Below are positions 1 to 7,026 of a stretch of DNA of 7,539 bases, one piece after another; position 1 is the first letter of the stretch, and each line of letters opens with the position of its first letter. A model generated the notes under the pieces. It did no database searches and was not told where the DNA came from. It saw only the letters and a list, made by a program, of their open reading frames with translations. Made by a program: the position numbers and the translations under genes. This DNA is from Acidocella sp. 35-58-6 (GTDB lineage Bacteria > Pseudomonadota > Alphaproteobacteria > Acetobacterales > Acetobacteraceae): contig NCFD01000048.1 in the NCBI GenBank assembly GCA_002281005.1, positions 1 through 7,539 of the forward strand, given 5' to 3'.

Positions 1-1058
1 CTGCCATGGATGGCTATGCGGTGCGGGCGGCTGACGCCCATGAAAAAGCCGTGCTCAAACTCATTGGCAGCGCACCGGCCGGCCACCCGTTCGCCGGACA
101 CCTCCGCGCTGGCGAGGCGGTACGCTTGTTTACCGGCAGCGTGATGCCCCAGGGTGCTGACAGCGTTGTCATTCAGGAAAATATCGCAGCCTCGGGGGTG
201 GATATCCACATCAACCAAGCCGCTGAGGCCGGTAAAAACATCCGTCCCGCCGGGCAGGATTTCAAGACCGGCGATATTTTGGTTCCCACCGGAACCATGC
301 TCAACGCCCGCGGCATCGGGCTAGCAGCCGCAGGAAACCACCCTTGGGTCACCGTGCACCGGCGGCCAAAAATCGCCATTCTATCAACCGGTGATGAGAT
401 TTCATTGCCTGGCGAGGCGATCAGCGATGGCGGCATCGTGAGCTCCAACGCACATATGCTGGCGGCGTTTGTCGTTGCCTGCGGCGGCGAGCCTATTGTG
501 CTGCCGATTGCCCGGGATGACCTCACCGCCATTGCCGACGGCGCCATATCAGCACGCGGTGCAGACATGCTGATCACGACCGGCGGTGCCAGTGTGGGCG
601 ACCATGATCTGGTGCAGCCCGCCTTGCAGGCCCGCGGCTTGCACCTGGATTTCTGGAAAATCGCGATGCGCCCCGGCAAACCGCTGATGTTCGGCACGAT
701 AGATGGCATGCCGGTGCTGGGCCTGCCAGGCAACCCGGTTTCCGCCTATGTCTGCGCCATGCTGTTCATGGCCCCGGCCATTGCGGCGCTGTCTGGCCTG
801 CCCGACGAACCACCGATGCTGGAAACCGCCCGCCTCAGTGCTGCCATGCCCCCCAACGACACCCGAGAGGATTATGTGCGTGCGCGTTTGCACCGCGATG
901 GCTATGAATGGGTGGCAACGCCGTTCAGCAAACAAGATTCCGGAATGCTACTCACCTTGGCAAGCGCTCAGGCGTTGATCAAACGCCCGCCATACGACCC
1001 GGGAAAAATGATCGGTGACGTCGTGGAAATCATACGGTTGGGGACAATGGGGCGTTAG
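1..1058 (+). CDS. moeA: Molybdopterin molybdenumtransferase MoeA (5' truncated by window)
   Basis: MoeA inserts molybdate into adenylylated molybdopterin, the last step of molybdenum cofactor synthesis in the cytoplasm. The reading frame is open from the first full codon (base 3), and its first residues, AMDGYAVR, are the MoeA signature that lies roughly 55-60 residues into the complete protein (E. coli MoeA is about 411 aa). The true start is therefore upstream, and the ATG at 6 is internal. Further family motifs in order are TGSVMPQGAD (about 132-161), GQDFKTGD (about 255-278), the MoCF-binding-domain blocks AILSTGDE (about 375-398) and TTGGASVGDHD (about 577-609), MRPGKP, and GLPGNPVSA (about 720-746). 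The C-terminal beta-barrel domain IV follows. About 351 residues are present, with no frameshift. bioF begins 6 nt after the stop codon, which suggests co-transcription. In many alphaproteobacteria moeA lies just upstream of lexA; here bioF separates them. Confidence 0.96.
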   Translation, partial: AMDGYAVRAADAHEKAVLKLIGSAPAGHPFAGHLRAGEAVRLFTGSVMPQGADSVVIQENIAASGVDIHINQAAEAGKNIRPAGQDFKTGDILVPTGTMLNARGIGLAAAGNHPWVTVHRRPKIAILSTGDEISLPGEAISDGGIVSSNAHMLAAFVVACGGEPIVLPIARDDLTAIADGAISARGADMLITTGGASVGDHDLVQPALQARGLHLDFWKIAMRPGKPLMFGTIDGMPVLGLPGNPVSAYVCAMLFMAPAIAALSGLPDEPPMLETARLSAAMPPNDTREDYVRARLHRDGYEWVATPFSKQDSGMLLTLASAQALIKRPPYDPGKMIGDVVEIIRLGTMGR

Positions 1059-1064
1059 CCGCTG

Positions 1065-2225
1065 ATGGTAAACACAGCGACTTCACTGGCTGCTTTTGCC
1101 CGCGGCAAGCTGGCGTCCTTGGATGCCCAGAGCCTTCGGCGTCAGCTTGTCGAAAGCCACCGCGATGATGCCCTGTGGATCACCCGCAACGGCAAGCGCC
1201 TGCTGTCCTTCAGTTGCAACGATTATCTCAACTTCACCCAGCATCCGGAGATTATCGAGGCATCAATCGCAGCAACGCGGCGCTGGGGGGTTGGCTCCGG
1301 CGGCTCACGGCTCGTGACCGGTAATCACCCTTTATTCAGTGCATTGGAAGCCAAGCTCGCCGCCCTGAAGGGTTGTGAGGCGTCGTGCGTATTCGGCTCA
1401 GGGTATCTCGCCAACATAGGCATTATTCCTGCTATCGTTGGAAAATCCGATTTATTGCTGGTCGATGAATTGGCCCATGCCTGCATCTGGGCCGGAGCAG
1501 CCTTATCAGGCGCACGGGTGATCCGCTTTAACCATAATTGTGTAGCTCATGCGGCCGATTTACTGGCACGCCATCGCCATGACCACCAGCATGCGCTGAT
1601 CGTTACCGACCATGTGTTCTCAATGGACGGGGATCTCGCCCCGGTTGCGTCATTGATGGACCTCGCCAGCCAACATGGGGCTTGGCTAATGACTGACGAT
1701 GCGCACGGGCTCGGCGTTGTCAAAAGCGACACCAATCACGTGCCGTTGCAAATGGGCACCTTGTCGAAGGCGATTGGTGCCTACGGCGGTTATTTATGCG
1801 CCTCGCAGCCGGTGATCGAGCTGATGCGCAACCGCGCCCGCAGTTTCGTATATTCCACGGGGCTGCCGCCCGGCACAGTGGCCGCCGCGATTACCGCACT
1901 TGATCTCATTGAGAGAGAGCCAGACTACGCGGCCCTCCCATTGGCCAGGGCACGCCAGTTCACCCGCGCCCTTGGTCTACCCGAAGCCGAGAGCCCGATT
2001 GTGCCATTGGTCCTGGGTGAGGCTGAAACCGCCTTGATGGCCTCTCATATCCTGTCCGAGGCTGGATTTTTAGTCACTGCCATTCGTCCCCCCACTGTCC
2101 CGTCAGGAACCTCAAGGCTGCGCTTCACCTTCACGGCACGGCACCCCGAAGCCGAAGTGGACAGGCTGGCCGCGCTGATCAAATCCCGTATTTTATCGGC
2201 CACCGCCGAACACCCGCTTTCATAA
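1065..2225 (+). CDS. bioF: 8-amino-7-oxononanoate synthase BioF
   Basis: This PLP enzyme condenses pimeloyl-ACP (or pimeloyl-CoA) with L-alanine to give 8-amino-7-oxononanoate, the first step of biotin ring assembly. At 386 aa it is close to E. coli BioF (384 aa). Alpha-oxoamine synthase features seen are SFSCNDYLNF (49-58), GSGGSRLVTGNHPLF (77-91), FGSGYLAN (110-117), DELAHA with the likely PLP-stacking His138, DDAHGLG (211-217, Asp211 and His214), and GTLSKAIGAYGGY, in which Lys235 should carry PLP. The C-terminal IRPPTVPSGTSRLR (340-353) is typical of BioF and argues against the relatives Kbl and 5-aminolevulinate synthase, though the family is close-knit. The ATG at 1065 lies 6 nt after the moeA stop with only a weak G-rich ribosome site, fitting translational coupling. 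No other bio gene is visible in the window. Confidence 0.93.
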   Translation: MVNTATSLAAFARGKLASLDAQSLRRQLVESHRDDALWITRNGKRLLSFSCNDYLNFTQHPEIIEASIAATRRWGVGSGGSRLVTGNHPLFSALEAKLAALKGCEASCVFGSGYLANIGIIPAIVGKSDLLLVDELAHACIWAGAALSGARVIRFNHNCVAHAADLLARHRHDHQHALIVTDHVFSMDGDLAPVASLMDLASQHGAWLMTDDAHGLGVVKSDTNHVPLQMGTLSKAIGAYGGYLCASQPVIELMRNRARSFVYSTGLPPGTVAAAITALDLIEREPDYAALPLARARQFTRALGLPEAESPIVPLVLGEAETALMASHILSEAGFLVTAIRPPTVPSGTSRLRFTFTARHPEAEVDRLAALIKSRILSATAEHPLS

Positions 2226-2228
2226 CGC

Positions 2229-2258
2229 TTGACGCGATAACGAGAACCTAACTAGAAC
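2229..2258 (+). promoter_or_regulatory. lexA promoter (-35 TTGACG, -10 TAGAAC)
   Basis: TTGACG (2229-2234) matches the sigma70 -35 hexamer at five of six positions. After an 18-nt spacer, TAGAAC (2253-2258) matches TATAAT at four of six. The -35 begins 3 nt after the bioF stop codon, so lexA can be transcribed independently of moeA-bioF. The predicted transcript start near 2265 gives a leader of about 47 nt. The -10 overlaps the SOS box, as expected for a repressible promoter. This is an assignment by eye. Confidence 0.6.
2244..2258 (+). promoter_or_regulatory. SOS box (LexA operator), GAAC-N7-GAAC
   Basis: GAAC (2244-2247), seven bases, GAAC (2255-2258). This is the reverse-strand form of GTTC-N7-GTTC, the known LexA operator of alphaproteobacteria. 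It lies 54 nt upstream of the lexA start codon and covers the predicted -10 element. LexA bound here should block its own promoter, giving autoregulation that is relieved by RecA-stimulated self-cleavage after DNA damage. Both half-sites match exactly, and the position in front of lexA makes chance unlikely. Confidence 0.88.
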
Positions 2259-2299
2259 ATCCGAATGTTGGCGTTTTGTTCCTGCGTCTGACACTTTCC

Positions 2300-2304
2300 G
2301 GAGG
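2300..2304 (+). promoter_or_regulatory. Ribosome binding site of lexA (GGAGG)
   Basis: GGAGG followed by a 7-nt spacer and ATG at 2312 is a near-ideal Shine-Dalgarno. It decides the lexA start: an in-frame TTG at 2276 would add 12 residues but has no comparable site and would place the SD inside the gene. Confidence 0.85.
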
Positions 2305-2311
2305 TTGCTCA

Positions 2312-3010
2312 ATGCTAACCAGTAAACAGCACGAATTATTGGTGTTTATCGACAAACATCTGCGCCAAACCGGCTGCTCGCCTAGCTTTGAGGAAATGAA
2401 GGACGCGCTGGATTTGCGCTCAAAGTCAGGCATCCACCGGCTGATAACGGCGCTAGAGGAACGGGGATTTTTACGCCGCCATAAGCACCGGGCACGGGCG
2501 TTGGAGGTGGTTAAGCTCTCCGAGGATTTCGCGCCCTCGGAACAGGAGGCCCCCCGTTTCGCCCCGAAAGTGATCCGCGGCGACTTTTCTGGCAAATTCA
2601 CGGCCCTACGGGCTGCCAACGAAACCGGCGCGGTATCGTTGCCGCTTTACGGAAAAATTGCCGCTGGCCTGCCGATCGAAGCGCTGCAAGACAACAGCAA
2701 CGAAATTGAGGTGCCGGTTTCATTACTCGGCAATGGCGACCATTTTGCCTTGGAAGTGGACGGCGATTCTATGATCGACGCCGGGATTTTGAGCGGCGAC
2801 ACGGTCATTATCCGCAGAGGCGAGACCGCGGAAAATGGCCAGATTATCGTAGCGCTTATCGACGAAAATGAAGTGACACTGAAACGGCTGCGCCGCCGTG
2901 GCAACTCAATTGCGCTGGAGCCCGCCAACGCCAAGTTCGAGACCAAAATTCTGCCGCCGGACCGGGTGAAAATTCAGGGCCGCTTGGTGGCCCTGCTGCG
3001 CAAATACTAA
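2312..3010 (+). CDS. lexA: LexA, SOS-response repressor and autopeptidase
   Basis: LexA represses DNA-damage genes and cuts itself when activated RecA filaments form. The 232-aa protein starts [10 protein letters not shown], the usual LexA N-terminus. A winged helix-turn-helix domain (about 1-68) includes [11 protein letters not shown] and the [18 protein letters not shown] recognition region. A linker (about 70-108) follows. The C-terminal S24-type peptidase domain holds the Ala118-Gly119 cleavage bond in [10 protein letters not shown], the nucleophile Ser153 in GDSMIDAGI, and the general base Lys191 in EVTLKRL, so the protein appears fully active. It has its own promoter with an SOS box, so it is probably autoregulated. 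The stop codon ends 1 nt from the stop of the convergent ialB-like gene, leaving no room for a terminator between them. Confidence 0.97.
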   Translation: MLTSKQHELLVFIDKHLRQTGCSPSFEEMKDALDLRSKSGIHRLITALEERGFLRRHKHRARALEVVKLSEDFAPSEQEAPRFAPKVIRGDFSGKFTALRAANETGAVSLPLYGKIAAGLPIEALQDNSNEIEVPVSLLGNGDHFALEVDGDSMIDAGILSGDTVIIRRGETAENGQIIVALIDENEVTLKRLRRRGNSIALEPANAKFETKILPPDRVKIQGRLVALLRKY

Positions 3011-3011
3011 C

Positions 3012-3635
3012 TCAGCCGGGTTTAACTTCGCGTTTAGGTGGAACGCCGCTATCAAGCGCTGCCAAGGCAGGCATCAAGCCCTTCAGAGAAAAATCGATGG
3101 TGATGAGCTTACCATTCATGAGGCCAATTTTAGCGTGACCCTTTGCCTGGTTGCTGTGAACATCCTTCGTGAAACGTGCGGCCGGCTGGTCGATCACGAA
3201 GCAGCCATTTTCATTACAAAAATTGTAGGCAGCATCAAGCGGCTTTAAGGAATCTACTGATAACTCAACGCCTGGCTTCAGCGCCACGCCGAGCGGGGCG
3301 AGGATATTCACATCGTGGCCTTTGGCGTCGTTTCTGACAAACGTGACTGTCAGCAACTGAGTGACGTGGCCATTTTGGTTCAACACCAACTGCTGCTGCA
3401 CTGAGCAAATGGTGTGCGTAGGCTGGCCCGCCGGCGTGGTGGATAGGCAGCGATACACCCAGTCGCCGTAGGCCTGAGCGAATAACTTTTGCGCCGGTGC
3501 GACCGGGGCCGGGGCCGGGGCCGCTGCTGTTGAGGCCGGTGTCGGCGCTGTGGGTTGATCTGCCGCAATCGCGCTTAATGGGGCCAAACCCGCCACAATA
3601 CACGATGCGAAACATAGTTTCCGATACTCAATCAT
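3012..3635 (-). CDS. Invasion-associated locus B (IalB) family periplasmic protein
   Basis: The 207-aa precursor has an N-terminal signal peptide: KLCFASCIVAGLAPLS as the hydrophobic core, with likely cleavage near residues 24-25 (AIAA before DQ). An Ala/Pro/Thr-rich spacer (about 26-48) precedes an IalB-like domain (about 51-195) beginning AYGDWVYRC. That pattern, the later TICSVQQQL, and the GCFVIDQ block identify the family. Four cysteines in the mature part (63, 77, 140, 145) could form two disulfides, consistent with an exported protein. IalB was first described in Bartonella as linked to erythrocyte invasion, but homologues are widespread in free-living alphaproteobacteria and their biochemical role is unclear, so a virulence role should not be assumed. 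The ATG is preceded by AAGGAAA on the coding strand. The gene lies downstream of the helicase but beyond its terminator, so it probably has its own promoter, which I could not identify. Confidence 0.85.
   Translation of the reverse strand: MIEYRKLCFASCIVAGLAPLSAIAADQPTAPTPASTAAAPAPAPVAPAQKLFAQAYGDWVYRCLSTTPAGQPTHTICSVQQQLVLNQNGHVTQLLTVTFVRNDAKGHDVNILAPLGVALKPGVELSVDSLKPLDAAYNFCNENGCFVIDQPAARFTKDVHSNQAKGHAKIGLMNGKLITIDFSLKGLMPALAALDSGVPPKREVKPG
3505..3522. repeat. Three tandem GGGGCC hexamers inside the ialB-like gene
   Basis: Three perfect GGGGCC units on the + strand encode alternating Ala-Pro in the exported protein's spacer. The repeat is short. It could vary in length by slippage in 6-bp steps without breaking the frame. 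Confidence 0.7.
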
Positions 3636-3644
3636 GCGGCTTGG

Positions 3645-3651
3645 TTTCCTT
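3645..3651 (-). promoter_or_regulatory. Ribosome binding site of the ialB-like gene
   Basis: The coding strand reads AAGGAAA about 9 nt before the ATG at 3635. It supports that start, which also gives a well-formed signal peptide. Confidence 0.6.
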
Positions 3652-3687
3652 AATGGATTCGGGGACGGTTCGACCTCAAAGCTGCGT

Positions 3688-3722
3688 AATAAAACCCGGC
3701 GCTAAATACAAGATTGCCGGGT
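3688..3722 (-). terminator. Rho-independent terminator downstream of the DEAD-box helicase
   Basis: On the - strand ACCCGGC pairs with GCCGGGT (7 bp, 3694-3700 with 3716-3722) around a 15-nt A/T-rich loop, directly followed by TTTTATT (3694 back to 3688). The stem begins about 10 nt after the helicase stop codon. The large loop is not ideal, but stem, U-tract and placement agree. It should limit read-through into the ialB-like gene. Confidence 0.7.
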
Positions 3723-3731
3723 GTGAGCCAC

Positions 3732-5549
3732 TCAGCGTGGTTTCAGAATTTTATTTTTGCGGCGGCGTTCCTGCTCGTTGGGTTTAGCGTTGGCCGGGCG
3801 TTCTGGCCGGACTGGCCGCGCCGGTTTGGCTTTGCCCGGGCGGGGGCCCAGGTCACGCGCCGGTCCCGCCCCTGGCGGGCTGCTCGCTTCGATTAACATG
3901 TCAGCATTTGCCGCCGCATAGGTTGCAGCTTGGAAGCGCTCCGCAGCGGCTTGTGTGATCTCAAACTTGGTTTCCTTATCGAAAATCCGGATCACGCCGA
4001 TTTCCGCCTTCGTAATGCCGCCCATCCGGCAGATCAGAGGAATCAGCCATTTCGGGTCGGCATTATTTTTACGGCCCACACTGGCGCGGAACCAAGTCAT
4101 AGGAGCACCGTCCTCACGCTTCTCGAATGGCACATTTTCACGCGGGGTGCGTTCATGGGACGCGCGGTCGTGGGGTGTGCGCTCTGCGTTACGTTCATAA
4201 GCCGCACGTGCCGGCCGGGCGGCGGCAGCGGGGGGCTGATATTGCACGGAAATCTCCTCGGGCGAGGGCAACCGGGCGCGGTACAGGCGGATTAGCGCCG
4301 TGGCGATGGACTCCGGGCTTTGGCGGGCCAGCAGTTGCTGCGCCAGCGCGATATCCTCCGGCAACGGAGCTTCGGTGAGCGACGGGTCGGACAGCAGGCG
4401 CTCCTGGTCGAGTGCCCGGATCTCTTCGGCGGTTGGCGGGTCGGCCCAGGCAGCGTTGATGTTGGCGGAAGTGAGCAGCATTTCAGCCCGGCGGCGCTTG
4501 CTGTTGGGCACCAGCAAAATGCACATGCCCTTGCGCCCGGCCCGGCCGGTACGGCCCGAGCGGTGCAACAAGGTGGCCTTGTTGGTGGGTAAATCGGCGT
4601 GAATCACCAAATCTAGGTCAGGTAAATCCAGGCCACGCGCCGCAACGTCGGTGGCTATACACACCCGGGCGCGGCCATCGCGCAGTGACTGCAAGGCATT
4701 GTTACGCTCGTTCTGGCTAAGTTCGCCTGAAAGCGCCACGGCATCGAACCCGCGCTCCAGCAGGCTGCCTTGCAAACGCCGTACCGCCTCGCGGGTGGCG
4801 CAGAATACCAAAGTGCCCCTCGCTTCATAGAAGCGCAGCAAGTTCACCAGCCCGAGTTCGATCTCATGACCTGAAATCCGCACGGCGCGGTATTCAATAT
4901 CGGCGTGCGGCTGGTTGCGGGCCACGGTATCGATCCGCAGAGCGTCCTGCTGATATTGCCGGGCCAGGGCGGCAATATCCTTGGCGATGGTAGCGGAGAA
5001 CAGCAATGTCCGGCGCGAGGTGGGGGCGGCGTTGAGGATGAATTCCAGCTCGTCCTTGAAGCCCAAATCCAGCATTTCATCGGCTTCATCAAGCACCACC
5101 ACCTGAATGGCGGCGAGGTTCAGGCGCTTGCGGTTGATATGGTCCTGCAGGCGGCCGGGGGTGCCAACAACAATATGAGCACCGGCATTCAAGGCGCGGG
5201 CTTCCTCGCGGGCATCCATGCCGCCAACGCAGGAAACCACTCGGCCACCGGCCTGGGCGTATAGCCAGGTAAGTTCGCCATGCACCTGAATCGCCAGCTC
5301 GCGGGTGGGGGCAATGACCAGCACCAAGGGGGCACCAGCAGCAGGAAAGCGCTCTTCGGCGCCCAGAATGGTGGACGCGAAGGCCAAGCCATAGGCGACG
5401 GTTTTGCCGGAGCCGGTTTGGGCCGAGACCAGCAGATCGCGGTCCTCAGCGTCATGTTCCAATACGGCAAGCTGAACGGCGGTGGGTTCGGTATAGCCGC
5501 GCGCGACCAGCGCACGCTGCAAAGCGGGGTTTTCTATAGGGAAGGTCAT
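3732..5549 (-). CDS. DEAD-box ATP-dependent RNA helicase with DbpA-type RNA-binding domain (DeaD/CsdA-like)
   Basis: This enzyme unwinds or remodels RNA duplexes using ATP; relatives act in ribosome assembly and mRNA decay, often in the cold. In the 605-aa form (start MTFPIENPAL) the motifs are Q-motif GYTEPTAVQ (18-26), I AQTGSGKT (43-50), Ia PTRELA (81-86), GG (109-110), Ib TPGR (130-133), II DEAD (154-157), III SAT (185-187), V ATDVAARGLDLP (299-310) and VI HRSGRTGRAGR (329-339), all intact. A helical region (about 365-435) and a charged linker (about 440-482, with two ERTP segments) lead to a DbpA-like domain (about 487-545, VGRKNNADP and GGITKAEIGVIRI). A basic Pro/Arg/Lys tail ends the protein. 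Length and order resemble DeaD/CsdA more than the shorter DbpA. The frame continues upstream to an ATG at 5651, but those 34 residues precede the normal N-terminus and would overlap the divergent gene. A GGAG lies 11 nt before the chosen ATG. Confidence 0.93.
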   Translation of the reverse strand: MTFPIENPALQRALVARGYTEPTAVQLAVLEHDAEDRDLLVSAQTGSGKTVAYGLAFASTILGAEERFPAAGAPLVLVIAPTRELAIQVHGELTWLYAQAGGRVVSCVGGMDAREEARALNAGAHIVVGTPGRLQDHINRKRLNLAAIQVVVLDEADEMLDLGFKDELEFILNAAPTSRRTLLFSATIAKDIAALARQYQQDALRIDTVARNQPHADIEYRAVRISGHEIELGLVNLLRFYEARGTLVFCATREAVRRLQGSLLERGFDAVALSGELSQNERNNALQSLRDGRARVCIATDVAARGLDLPDLDLVIHADLPTNKATLLHRSGRTGRAGRKGMCILLVPNSKRRRAEMLLTSANINAAWADPPTAEEIRALDQERLLSDPSLTEAPLPEDIALAQQLLARQSPESIATALIRLYRARLPSPEEISVQYQPPAAAARPARAAYERNAERTPHDRASHERTPRENVPFEKREDGAPMTWFRASVGRKNNADPKWLIPLICRMGGITKAEIGVIRIFDKETKFEITQAAAERFQAATYAAANADMLIEASSPPGAGPARDLGPRPGKAKPARPVRPERPANAKPNEQERRRKNKILKPR

Positions 5550-5663
5550 GGCGGCTCGTACTCCGAGTGCGGCCAGGCCGCAACGCAGGACAGCATTACC
5601 CATATGGCACGGCATTGCTCCAGGGGCGAAACTCACCATCTGTGGAAACATGGAAAGTGTCCT
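5550..5663. other. Divergent intergenic region between helicase and phospholipase D genes
   Basis: These 114 bp must carry the promoters for two divergent genes. I see no convincing pair of -35 and -10 hexamers on either strand. The helicase side has a GGAG (5561-5564, - strand). The other side has GGAAAG (5652-5657), 6 nt before the TTG proposed as the phospholipase start. A five-codon frame, ATG at 5650 to TGA at 5667, overlaps that TTG, but there is no further support for it as a leader peptide. Confidence 0.5.
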
Positions 5664-6944
5664 TTGAACATTCTGAAGATTTCAGGTGTGCTGGTAGCCC
5701 TGGGTTGCGCTGGGTGTGTCCAGTTGCCGCAATTCGACCCTGACTTGGCCTGCACGATCCCAACCCACACCGAAACCGAGGCGCTGGCGGTGATGCAGGC
5801 CCGCAGCGTGGCACTGACTCATACGCCATTTGTAGCCGGCAATAAGGTGGTGCTTCTGGAAAATGGCCCTGCCACTTATGGTGCCATGCTGGCCGCCATG
5901 GCTGCGGCAACCGACCGGATTGATATGGAAAGCTATGAGTTTGACGGCGATGTGGCCGAAAAATTCGCCGACATAATGATCGCCAAGCAGGCGCAAGGCG
6001 TGCAGGTGCATTTAATTTATGATGATTACGGCACCAACGCGCCCGCCGGCTTGTTCGACCGGCTCCGCAAAGGCGGGGTGCAGGTGGTCAAGTATAACCC
6101 GCTTGACCCTCTCCAGATGAAAACCCTGGACATTAACAAGCGCGACCATCGGAAACTATTGGTGATAGATGGTGAAACAGCCTTCACCGGCGGTGTGAAC
6201 ATCGCACAGGTTTATGAAAACCATCACGCCAGCTATCAGCATGAAAAAGCCCCCGGCTCGATACCCTGGCGTGACACAGATGTTGAGGTCTCGGGCCCGG
6301 TGGTGAATGTTTTTGATCAATTATTCGTGCAGACCTGGGCGCAACAAAAAGGCCCGCCATTGCTGCCAACGCCACCGGACACCGCAATTGAGGGCACCTC
6401 AGTGGTGCAAGCGCTCGATGGCTCGCCCGTGGATGGTCACCCAGCCATTTATAAAACGTTATTAGTGGCCATGGCAGCGGCGCACAGCTCTATCCATCTG
6501 ACCACCGGGTTTTTCGCCCCACCGCCTGACATGATCCAGGCTTTGGAGTGCGCCGCCCGCCGTGGCGTGGATGTGCGGGTGATCGTGCCCGCGGTCAGTG
6601 ATAGCGGTACCACCGTTACCGCCGGGCGCTCACATTATGAAGATTTATTGAAAGCCGGTGTCCATGTTTATGAGCGCCATGGGGCCGTTCTGCATGCCAA
6701 AACGGCAGTGATCGATGGCCAATGGTCGGTCGTGGGGTCTTCCAACCTGGATTGGCGCAGTGTGGTTTTTAACAATGAAATCGACGCCGTGGTGATGGGG
6801 CCAGACTTCGGCGGCCTGATGGAGGCTATGTTCAGTAAGGATCTTGCCGCCTCCAAGGAGATCACGCTCACGGCGTGGCGACACCGAGGGGTGGCTGAGC
6901 GGCTGAATGAGGTTCGGGCCCGGATGGTGGAGTCGCTTTTATAA
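5664..6944 (+). CDS. Phospholipase D / cardiolipin synthase-like protein, putative lipoprotein
   Basis: PLD-superfamily enzymes hydrolyse or transfer phosphodiester-linked head groups; cardiolipin synthases form cardiolipin from phosphatidylglycerol. Two HxKxxxxD motifs are visible: HRKLLVID (His162, Lys164, Asp169) followed by GETAFTGGVNI, and HAKTAVID (His344, Lys346, Asp351) followed by GQWSVVGSSNLDWR. Both half-sites therefore look complete. I chose TTG at 5664 because GGAAAG sits 6 nt upstream and the product, MNILKISGVLVALGC, begins with a short signal with Cys at 15 and 18 that could be lipidated (ALGC or CAGC; neither is a perfect lipobox). An in-frame ATG at 5604 would add 20 polar residues before this segment. 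The size is 426 aa from the TTG. The paired-HKD layout resembles ClsA/ClsB-type synthases, but no multi-helix membrane anchor is present, so an exported phospholipase is equally possible. Its substrate is unknown. Confidence 0.88.
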   Translation: MNILKISGVLVALGCAGCVQLPQFDPDLACTIPTHTETEALAVMQARSVALTHTPFVAGNKVVLLENGPATYGAMLAAMAAATDRIDMESYEFDGDVAEKFADIMIAKQAQGVQVHLIYDDYGTNAPAGLFDRLRKGGVQVVKYNPLDPLQMKTLDINKRDHRKLLVIDGETAFTGGVNIAQVYENHHASYQHEKAPGSIPWRDTDVEVSGPVVNVFDQLFVQTWAQQKGPPLLPTPPDTAIEGTSVVQALDGSPVDGHPAIYKTLLVAMAAAHSSIHLTTGFFAPPPDMIQALECAARRGVDVRVIVPAVSDSGTTVTAGRSHYEDLLKAGVHVYERHGAVLHAKTAVIDGQWSVVGSSNLDWRSVVFNNEIDAVVMGPDFGGLMEAMFSKDLAASKEITLTAWRHRGVAERLNEVRARMVESLL

Positions 6945-7026
6945 GGATGCGAGGCCTCTCAACCGGATTGCACCCTCAACCAGGCCCAAAGATTGCGAAA
7001 ACATCTTAACTACCGCCCGATAAGCA

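Noticed and set aside
173..733. Long antisense open frame over moeA
   Set aside because: It mirrors a gene with clear MoeA motifs and encodes no recognisable domain. Long antisense frames are expected in GC-rich coding DNA.
2276..2311. Longer lexA start at TTG 2276
   Set aside because: The strong GGAGG at 2300-2304 is placed for the ATG at 2312, and [10 protein letters not shown] is the usual LexA beginning.
3930..4602. Several + strand open frames opposite the helicase C-terminal half
   Set aside because: The helicase motifs and DbpA-type domain on the other strand account for this sequence. The + strand frames show no domain and no ribosome site.
5550..5651. 34-residue extension of the helicase to the ATG at 5651
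   Set aside because: The extra residues precede the standard helicase N-terminus, and would push translation through the divergent promoter region. The ATG at 5549 begins a normal N-terminus.
5280..5663. N-terminal extension of the phospholipase D frame back to the ATG at 5280
   Set aside because: It runs antisense through the helicase's conserved Q-motif and motif I region, and the encoded residues are low-complexity Gly/Gln with no family resemblance. The extension is an open frame by chance.
6951..6990. Possible terminator after the phospholipase gene (GAGGCCTC palindrome and CTCAACC repeats)
   Set aside because: The palindrome has no loop and no T-tract follows it, and the CTCAACC copies are only 7 nt long.
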